Assembly: GCA_910586545.1 (NCBI GenBank) | Contig: CAJUIQ010000042.1 | Location: 1 to 11,594, forward strand | Direction: 5' to 3' | DNA: 11,594 bases | Source of the DNA: an uncultured Eubacteriales bacterium | GTDB taxonomy: Bacteria > Bacillota > Clostridia > Oscillospirales > CAG-272 | Part shown: positions 6,159 through 11,594 of the stretch, one piece after another | How the letters are laid out: each line of letters begins with the position of its first letter | Numbering within the stretch: the first letter of the stretch is position 1 | Translations under genes and position numbers: made by a program | Notes under the pieces: model-generated | Told to the model about the DNA's origin: nothing | What the model saw: the letters and a program-made list of their open reading frames with translations, nothing else | Databases searched by the model: none

Positions 6159-8330
6159 TCATAGCGTACTTTTTTCCAAGTCCGCCTTTAGCCCCTCAAA
6201 GTCCAGAAAATCTTCTACGAACTGCTTACGCAGTAGAGATTGCGGGATAAACTCGTTATATTTATTTTCTATCTGTACCTTAGCCGGCAGCGGAAAGTCA
6301 GCCGGATCCACATTCCATTGGAGGATTTCCCTTATGAGGGTTTCCAATTCGTCCGCGTCTCCTTTATAATATACTTCTAAGTATATACAGGTTTCCCATG
6401 GCATTTTGCTCTGGATACCCCGAGCCAGCAACGCATAATGAAGCGCAAACAGCTGACGGGTTCCCACCCAGGGAAAAATGGCAAATTTTCGTTCCGACAA
6501 AGGCGTAACGATTTTGTCAAGCAAGCCTGCTCCTCTGGCAAGATACCGAATTTCTCCCAGCCGTTCCACGCAGCTGTCACTCAGATAAGGATAGCTTTCG
6601 TTTTCTTTTAATACATACCGGATCTTTTGGACCAAATGCGTATGTAGCTCCGATTTAAAATCCACATCCCAGTCTACAAGGGATACACCCGGTACTCGCT
6701 GAACAAACAACACCTTTGCCTTTACATTTACGTCTACCGTTTCCCATGTAATGCCGGCAAGGGAAAAGCGCGTTCCTACAGGATAAATTTTGTCCACCGT
6801 GCCAATAGCACGATTTTCGTCCTTTACCAGATAATACTCCGGCACAATAAAGACCGTATAAAACTGATGGTGATTTACCACCCTCTCCCCAGCACGTCCG
6901 ATAATCAGCCCGCCGCGCTCCGTCTCCTGCAGTTGCTCTGTCTCAACAAGATGGAGCAAAAGCGTTTTATAATCTTTCTTCGATATATTAGAAAAACTCT
7001 CCATGGAGAGCATCGCCTGTGCCAATGCCGCCGGAGACGTCTCACCACTGCTTTTCAAATAACTCATTGTTTGATGATACAACAGCGAATACGGATGCAA
7101 ATGGGGTTCGATAGGCTCAATCCATCGTTCTTTTGTATACAGTTCAATAATAGCGATCAGCCGGATAAACGCCCAATTGATAGGTCCTAGAAAATCTGCC
7201 GCCGTAGTCTGTACATCCTCTGTAAAGGTAAAAAGCAGCTGCGGAATCTGTCCGCGTCTGCCACATCTTCCGAGACGCTGGGCAAAGCTGGAAACATTGA
7301 TAGGTGCCCCCACCTGCACCACCTGATCCAGAGATCCAATATCCATTCCCAATTCCAGCGTCACCGTAGCTCCTGTAACGATTTTCTCCTCCGAGGACTT
7401 CATTTCGTCTTCCGTTTGTTCCCGAAGCATGGCAGACACATTTCCATGATGGACCCGGTACACATCCGGCGCCTTATTTTTAGCGGCAATCTGACGCAGA
7501 TTTGCCATCACAAATTCTGTTTCCTCTCTGGAGTTGGTAAAGATAATCGTTTTTTTATCCAGAGTCATTCGAAACAGGTATTCAAAATGTTCCCGGTCTC
7601 CTGCGTCGCCGACCTCGCTGGCTGTCTCTCCCTGTCGAACAAAACGATTGACAAAGAGACGGATGCTCCGCTTTTCTTCGTCACTCACCGGAGCGATGCA
7701 GTCCCTGCCGCTTCCTGTATTCAACCAGTTTTTTGCAAGGTTCAGATCACCCAACGTAGCGCTGAGACCGATTCTTCTTGGAATATTTCCTGTGATTCGC
7801 TGCAGTCGTTCCAACAAACACAGCACCTGCACACCCCGGCAGTCCCGCATAAAATGGTGTACCTCATCAATGATTACATATCGAAGATCGGAAAACAGCT
7901 TTAAACAAGATCCTCGTTTGTTTATAAGGAGGCTCTCCAGAGATTCCGGCGTAATCTGCAAAATCCCCGCAGGGTGTTTCACAAGCGCATTTTTCTTTGT
8001 CTGAGAAGCATCTCCATGCCACTTGCAAACAGGAATATCCGATTCCAAAATAAGCTGTTCCAGACGTTTGAACTGATCGTTGATCAGGGCCTTTAGAGGG
8101 CTAATGTAGAGCACCCCCACAGAAGCAGACGGATGATTGTACAATTCCGTAAGTACCGGCAGAAACGCCGCTTCCGTTTTCCCTGACGCGGTACCAGAGG
8201 AAAGCAGCAAATTGGCATCCGTATCAAAAATCACATCGCAGGCGGCTACCTGGATTCCACGCAGCTCTTTCCAATGATTATTATAAATGTAATCCTGTAT
8301 AAACGGCGCAAGCCGTGCAAATGCATCCAT
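6159..8330 (-). CDS. Lhr-like DEAD/DEAH-box helicase (BrxHI-like)
   Basis: This 723-residue superfamily 2 helicase has every motif of the two RecA-like domains. Motif I is GTASGKTE (46-53, Lys51), Ia is SPLKAL (77-82), Ib ITPESLESLL (126-135), II DEVH (155-158) and III SAT (190-192). Motif IV is TIIFTNSRE (261-269), V TGATVTLELGMDIG (319-332) and VI QRLGRCGRRG (351-360). It therefore should hydrolyse ATP and move along nucleic acid. Residues from about 400 on resemble the winged-helix and beta-barrel modules of Lhr proteins, notably the barrel-like stretch RAIGTVDKIYPVGTRFSLAG at 507-526. In type 2 BREX a similar Lhr-like helicase (BrxHI) stands next to an ATPase of the BrxD type, as here. 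The ATG overlaps the ATPase stop by one base (TAATG). Substrate and partner are unknown; DNA is most likely. It is shorter than classical Lhr (about 1500 residues in E. coli). Confidence 0.92.
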   Translation of the reverse strand: MDAFARLAPFIQDYIYNNHWKELRGIQVAACDVIFDTDANLLLSSGTASGKTEAAFLPVLTELYNHPSASVGVLYISPLKALINDQFKRLEQLILESDIPVCKWHGDASQTKKNALVKHPAGILQITPESLESLLINKRGSCLKLFSDLRYVIIDEVHHFMRDCRGVQVLCLLERLQRITGNIPRRIGLSATLGDLNLAKNWLNTGSGRDCIAPVSDEEKRSIRLFVNRFVRQGETASEVGDAGDREHFEYLFRMTLDKKTIIFTNSREETEFVMANLRQIAAKNKAPDVYRVHHGNVSAMLREQTEDEMKSSEEKIVTGATVTLELGMDIGSLDQVVQVGAPINVSSFAQRLGRCGRRGQIPQLLFTFTEDVQTTAADFLGPINWAFIRLIAIIELYTKERWIEPIEPHLHPYSLLYHQTMSYLKSSGETSPAALAQAMLSMESFSNISKKDYKTLLLHLVETEQLQETERGGLIIGRAGERVVNHHQFYTVFIVPEYYLVKDENRAIGTVDKIYPVGTRFSLAGITWETVDVNVKAKVLFVQRVPGVSLVDWDVDFKSELHTHLVQKIRYVLKENESYPYLSDSCVERLGEIRYLARGAGLLDKIVTPLSERKFAIFPWVGTRQLFALHYALLARGIQSKMPWETCIYLEVYYKGDADELETLIREILQWNVDPADFPLPAKVQIENKYNEFIPQSLLRKQFVEDFLDFEGLKADLEKSTL

Positions 8331-9646
8331 TATATTTCAAACCCCACAAAATCGCTGTGTATCTCTTCATCCGTGAGACCGCCCTTGGCCAGCGCAAAGC
8401 TGTTGCTGCCTAGAATTTCGGCAATGGTTTTATCTGGATTTTGATGCAGAATATTGACCAGTTCTATAAAGTCGCGGATAATCTCTCTAGGGGTAATATG
8501 GGTATCGGCACCCACACGGTTATATTCCACATTTAAAAAATAGAGGAGATCTTCATGGGTCAGCATCGGTGCATAATCATATAAGCCAGCATGTATATCC
8601 CGCAACTTTTCCACCAAAACGTACATTTCTTCCTGGGTGAGCATGGAAAGTCGGATAATGGGTGCAGATAAATCTCGCATATCTTCTGATGCGAAGTGCC
8701 CCTCGGATAAACGGGAACGCAGCGCCTCATAACTAAAAATTCCCTTGTACCGGTCCTCTACACACTGGGGAGTGCATCCCATCAAAAAGCCGATATGCTG
8801 GGCTTTTCCCTGAAGCGTATCATTATACATGGTCAGCATTTTTTCATAGTTATTTTGTCGGGTGATAGAATTTGGGATTTTAAAAATATTAACCAGTTCG
8901 TCTACCATAACCAAAATTCCTGCATACCCTGCACGTACCATAAATGCGGCAAATACCTTTAAAAAATCATACCAGGTCTCATCCGTAACAATATAATTAA
9001 TCGCAAGTTCTTCTCGGGCCTCCTTTTTGGAAGTATACTCCCCACGAAACCACTTAAGCACATTGGATTTAGTAGCAACATCGTCGTCCTTGTATGCCCG
9101 CCAGTAAGCAGCCACCGCCTTAGCAAATTCAAACCCGCTGACCATTCCTTCGAGCTCTCCCGTCACCCCGTAGATTCTCTTTTCTACCAGGCTGTCAAAG
9201 GCAGGATCATTGATATCACATTCCATAGCAACCTGTGTCTGAATCCCAGAAATCCATTTTTCCAGAATTAAAGGCAGGGCGCCTCCGTCCGGCTTAGACT
9301 TAACTGACATATTGCGAATTAGCTCTTTATAGGTAGCCAATCCCTGGCCTTTTGTACCGGCAAATCGCCGTTCCGGAGAAAGATCCGCATCCACCACCAC
9401 AAAGCCCCGTGCCGTAGCATAATTGCGAATAGTCTGCAGAAGAAAGCTTTTGCCGCTGCCATATTTTCCAACAATAAAACGGAAAGTCGCTCCTCCATTT
9501 GCAATGATATCGATATCGTGCAGAATTGCATCGATTTCTCTGGCGCGCCCTACAGTGATATATTCCAGCCCTACTCTAGGCACAACGCCCCCTTTCAGGG
9601 CGTTTATAATTGTACTCGCGATTCGTTTCGGCACCCGCGTTTCCAT
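8330..9646 (-). CDS. BrxD-like P-loop ATPase (DUF2791 / BREX ATP-binding family)
   Basis: This is a 438-residue AAA-type ATPase. The N-terminus (about 1-40) carries the family pattern of an ORC/Cdc6-like linker, ending in YITVGRAREIDAI. Walker A is GKYGSGKS at 60-67 (Lys66), followed by a strand FVVVDADLSPERRF (82-95) typical of the DUF2791 family. Walker B is ILVMVDELVNI at 244-254 (Asp249, Glu250). The candidate sensor 1 region is IGFLMGCTPQCVED at 285-298, an arginine-rich segment ALRSRLSEGHF lies at 308-318, and a sensor 2-like TPREIIRDF is at 385-393. Such proteins form part of BREX phage defence (BrxC and BrxD) and occur with a helicase elsewhere. Here the ATPase is coupled on both sides by one-base overlaps, TGATG with the TerB gene and TAATG with the helicase. 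I infer that it loads or regulates the helicase or assembles on DNA. All ATPase motifs look intact. Confidence 0.88.
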   Translation of the reverse strand: METRVPKRIASTIINALKGGVVPRVGLEYITVGRAREIDAILHDIDIIANGGATFRFIVGKYGSGKSFLLQTIRNYATARGFVVVDADLSPERRFAGTKGQGLATYKELIRNMSVKSKPDGGALPLILEKWISGIQTQVAMECDINDPAFDSLVEKRIYGVTGELEGMVSGFEFAKAVAAYWRAYKDDDVATKSNVLKWFRGEYTSKKEAREELAINYIVTDETWYDFLKVFAAFMVRAGYAGILVMVDELVNIFKIPNSITRQNNYEKMLTMYNDTLQGKAQHIGFLMGCTPQCVEDRYKGIFSYEALRSRLSEGHFASEDMRDLSAPIIRLSMLTQEEMYVLVEKLRDIHAGLYDYAPMLTHEDLLYFLNVEYNRVGADTHITPREIIRDFIELVNILHQNPDKTIAEILGSNSFALAKGGLTDEEIHSDFVGFEI

Positions 9647-11259
9647 CAGTTTTTCACCACTTCCATTAGTTTTTCTTTATATTCATCATACACGACCACT
9701 GTGTCTCCCATCTCCAGAATCGTGTCCCCTATAATATCCATAGCCTTTCCATTGATGCCGTCCAGCAAAACTTCCAGCATAATTTTGCTATCCTTTGCCA
9801 CATCCTTCACACTTTGCCCTACAAGCGCTGCCCGCAATGCTATAGCTTCTATGTTCGTCAAGCTTGAAAAAAACTCCTGCCACGGGTTTCCCTCCATTAT
9901 CGGCATAGGACTCGCAGAATTGATTGGTTCTTCTATCTTGCTATCTTCTTCCGGAACAATCAGCTTATCCTGGGTTTCCAGCGCTTCCCGACGGATCCGG
10001 CCAACAGCCGCCGGGTCTATGCGCACCTCTGTTCGGTTTCGGAGTGCCAAAAAGGCGCGCACTCCCTCCGCAATCTTCTCCGGAAAATGAATTCCCACGC
10101 TCTGCAGCCGTTTCAATATTTTAGGACTGCACATGTCTGGAGAGCTGCGAAGCTTGTACCGAAAATGCAGCGCGGTGCGTAGAGCAACCTCCATTTCTTT
10201 TATAATATATCCTACTAAGCATTTTCCCTCATCCTTTAGTAGTACTGAACGGTATGTCCACCGATTGTTTGTACATCGATACACCTCCCGCGGGGACAGT
10301 TCTATAGCACGCTCTTCCTGTTCCAGATACGGATAAAATAAAGCCCCGGCAAACGGTTTCCAATCTGATTCCTTATGCATAGGATAAAATATAAAGTCCT
10401 CAAAAATTTTCTTTTTCTCTTTGCACAGCTTTCGAAAGTAAGAAAGAAGAAAATAAAAGCAATCTCCGATCAACGGCTTGGTTTCCTCTGTATAAAAAAT
10501 AGACTTCCGAATATCATATTTGGATAAGTCCGCATATACATCCAAGCTGTCTTCTTTTTCAGATGTATAAGCAAACACCTTTGGATAATAGTTTTTTAAA
10601 TTCTGCTGTGCTGCAAATTCGGCAAAAGATTGTTTCATTGGATAATACACATAAAAATCTTTGATCCATTGAAGCACATATTTATCAATAGTTTTATCCA
10701 TTTTCCGATACACACGCCAAAAATCCAAAAGCTTGTGTATACTCTCTTCCGGACTTTTTGCTCCGATGCAGGCCAACAGTTCGTATATATACACAAAAGC
10801 ATAGGAAACCGACGTACTTTGAATATCTCCTGCCCGCACCCGTGTACGCCAAGTAAAATATGTACGAAGCTGTCCATATCCCATCAGCTGATAATAGGGA
10901 AAATAAAAAGAGAACGGAGCCGCTCCCGGATAATCGTCCGTAAAGTGCTCCATCATCCGAGCCTGCTCGTAAAAAACTTTTGAAGGGTTGCCCAAACAGG
11001 ACGGATCTCGGCGAGCGATCTGCCGCATTTCATAAAACAGCGTTCGTTTTTTATCTGGGGCAGCCTGTATATTCTGAGATGGTGGGAGTGTTGCCGCGCC
11101 AGCTATTCCCCGGCCCTCCAACGAAATCTCTGCAAATTTTATCTCCCAGGGAAATTTTTCTTCCGATGTCCGTGTTGGTTCTTTTGCTACGGAGCGCATC
11201 GCGTTTAACTCATCTCTGCTGGGGATAGGCTGTGGCTCATAATTTTTTCTTTCGTCCAT
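9646..11259 (-). CDS. TerB_N / TerB_C domain protein, first gene of the three-gene module
   Basis: This 537-residue soluble protein has no signal peptide or membrane segment. Residues 1-70 are polar and probably disordered. The TerB_N region (about 74-290) shows its hallmarks: FYEQARMMEHFTDDYPG (96-112), LRTYFTWRTRVRAGD (131-145), YAFVYIYELLACIGAKSPEE (153-172) and QWIKDFYVYYP (197-207). The TerB_C region (about 412-532) starts with RIDPAAVGRIRREALETQDK (413-432) and ends in a small helical-strand fold with GKAMDIIGDTILE (504-516). I cannot recognise a canonical metal-binding TerB core in the 290-410 linker. Such proteins were grouped by comparative genomics with Ter stress-response components tied to DNA-processing enzymes; their molecular role is unknown. 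AAAGG lies eight nt before the ATG. The gene leads the operon, so it may be the sensor or adaptor of the ATPase and helicase, which is inference. Confidence 0.87.
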   Translation of the reverse strand: MDERKNYEPQPIPSRDELNAMRSVAKEPTRTSEEKFPWEIKFAEISLEGRGIAGAATLPPSQNIQAAPDKKRTLFYEMRQIARRDPSCLGNPSKVFYEQARMMEHFTDDYPGAAPFSFYFPYYQLMGYGQLRTYFTWRTRVRAGDIQSTSVSYAFVYIYELLACIGAKSPEESIHKLLDFWRVYRKMDKTIDKYVLQWIKDFYVYYPMKQSFAEFAAQQNLKNYYPKVFAYTSEKEDSLDVYADLSKYDIRKSIFYTEETKPLIGDCFYFLLSYFRKLCKEKKKIFEDFIFYPMHKESDWKPFAGALFYPYLEQEERAIELSPREVYRCTNNRWTYRSVLLKDEGKCLVGYIIKEMEVALRTALHFRYKLRSSPDMCSPKILKRLQSVGIHFPEKIAEGVRAFLALRNRTEVRIDPAAVGRIRREALETQDKLIVPEEDSKIEEPINSASPMPIMEGNPWQEFFSSLTNIEAIALRAALVGQSVKDVAKDSKIMLEVLLDGINGKAMDIIGDTILEMGDTVVVYDEYKEKLMEVVKN

Positions 11260-11300
11260 GACAGAGACCTTTCGAAAACATCCAAAGTAAATATAATATT

Positions 11301-11329
11301 ATTGTACCACAGGATTATAAAAAGCGCAA
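11301..11329 (-). promoter_or_regulatory. Sigma-A promoter of the TerB-ATPase-helicase operon
   Basis: On the minus strand a -10 box TACAAT (11306-11301) has an extended TGG in front. A weak -35 TTGCGC (11329-11324) lies exactly 17 nt upstream. A perfect TATAAT at 11319-11314, with TTGTCT 19 nt upstream (11344-11339), could be a second, overlapping promoter. The leader would be about 35-50 nt. Vegetative rather than sporulation control is suggested, and no operator palindrome stands out. Confidence 0.6.
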
Positions 11330-11388
11330 TTAAAATGTAGACAAAATCCTAATTCATGAAAATATCTTCTGCATTTTATATGCAAGCA

Positions 11389-11417
11389 AAAAAAGAAGGC
11401 ATATTGCCTTCTTTTTT
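11389..11417. terminator. Bidirectional terminator upstream of the module
   Basis: A 13-bp perfect stem (11389-11401 with 11405-11417) has a three-base loop and a GAAGGCA core. A6 and T6 arms give a U run on both strands. It isolates the TerB operon promoter from any gene beyond the right edge and probably ends a minus-strand transcript entering from there. Confidence 0.85.
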
Positions 11418-11594
11418 CTTTTCAATGTTAAACACCCTATCTGTGCTATCTGTGCGTGTCCTCTAACTTTATAATGCGCATATTCTGCATTTGCATGGTA
11501 TTTTCAAATCAGCAATCGTTTCATAAAACGCTTTATGCTCCTGTTTATTCTGGCTTGTCAGATTTGTAGATTTGTAAGTGTGCTATTCAAGTTT
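11418..11594. other. Right-edge stretch without a convincing gene
   Basis: No supported start or long frame is present. On the minus strand one frame runs without a stop for 37 codons after a TAG at 11585-11583, reading through NKQEHKAFYETIADL and ending with KIPCKCRICAL before a TAA just after 11470. It has no plausible start codon. The sequence also contains a nine-bp tandem duplication, CTATCTGTG twice at 11437-11454, and an eight-bp one, AGATTTGT, near 11560-11575. It may be the decayed end of a neighbouring gene or plain intergenic DNA; a gene entering from the right could also stop within the last 40 bases. Confidence 0.4.

Noticed and set aside
7416..8004. Plus-strand open frames of 162 and 156 codons
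   Set aside because: They are antisense to helicase motifs Ia to V, which are clearly coding on the minus strand. The two frames overlap each other and resemble no known protein.
9584..9604. Seven-bp inverted repeat AACGCCC / GGGCGTT in the ATPase gene
   Set aside because: It lies about 40 bases inside the coding frame at residues 15-21. Codon constraint explains it as well as any regulatory role, and it has no U run.
9518..10090. Plus-strand open frame of 190 codons
   Set aside because: It spans the opposite strand of the TerB-ATPase junction, is very rich in Ser, Ile and Phe, and has no ribosome binding site; a shadow frame.
6159..11259. A complete BREX system
   Set aside because: Only BrxD-like and BrxHI-like genes are seen. 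PglX, PglZ, BrxA, BrxB and BrxL are absent between the insulating terminators.
6159..11259. Tellurite resistance operon
   Set aside because: The TerB_N and TerB_C domains are not the canonical TerB, and no terA, terC, terD or terE homologue is present; the partners are an ATPase and a helicase.
11535..11594. Short plus-strand frame starting ATG and open to the right edge
   Set aside because: Only 20 codons are visible, there is no ribosome binding site, and its hydrophobic content is common in AT-rich noncoding DNA.
1..11594. CRISPR arrays, tRNA, rRNA or insertion sequences
   Set aside because: No regularly spaced repeats, no cloverleaf-like or rRNA-like sequence and no transposase frame was seen on either strand.

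Overview
The window comes from an endospore-forming Firmicute, most likely a gut-type member of Clostridia. The main evidence is a complete eight-gene spoIIIA operon, which is restricted to spore formers. Strong AGGAGG-like ribosome binding sites, sigma-A-type promoters and moderate base composition agree with this. A Lachnospiraceae-like host is a guess from gene style only. Every gene is on the minus strand, so transcription runs from high to low coordinates.

There are three transcription blocks, listed in the order they are transcribed. (1) At 11259-6159 is a three-gene operon: a TerB_N/TerB_C protein, a BrxD-like P-loop ATPase (DUF2791 family) and an Lhr-like superfamily 2 helicase (BrxHI-like). 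Adjacent genes overlap by a single base (TGATG, then TAATG). A sigma-A promoter lies upstream, preceded by a bidirectional terminator at 11389-11417, and another strong bidirectional terminator (6096-6133) follows. (2) At 5976-1182 is spoIIIAA-AB-AC-AD-AE-AF-AG-AH, encoding the mother-cell side of the SpoIIIA-SpoIIQ channel, with a terminator at 1130-1151. Possible sigma-E promoter elements lie between the first block and spoIIIAA. (3) At 954 and running off the left edge is a cytoplasmic GH43 glycosidase. It has its own very good sigma-A promoter and a leader of about 115 nt containing several small hairpins.

The spoIIIA operon is ordinary core biology. In many Clostridia I would expect housekeeping genes such as efp, an asp23-family gene, nusB and xseA around it. 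Here it is bordered by accessory genes on both sides.

The most interesting part is the TerB-ATPase-helicase module. The ATPase and helicase resemble the BrxD/BrxHI pair of type 2 BREX phage defence, but no methyltransferase, PglZ, BrxA/B/L or nuclease gene is present here. TerB_N/TerB_C proteins have been linked by comparative genomics to DNA-processing helicases and ATPases. I infer a compact, self-contained DNA-sensing or DNA-remodelling module, probably for defence or genome stress. Its activity cannot be shown from sequence alone. The last 180 bases or so at the right edge hold no convincing gene.
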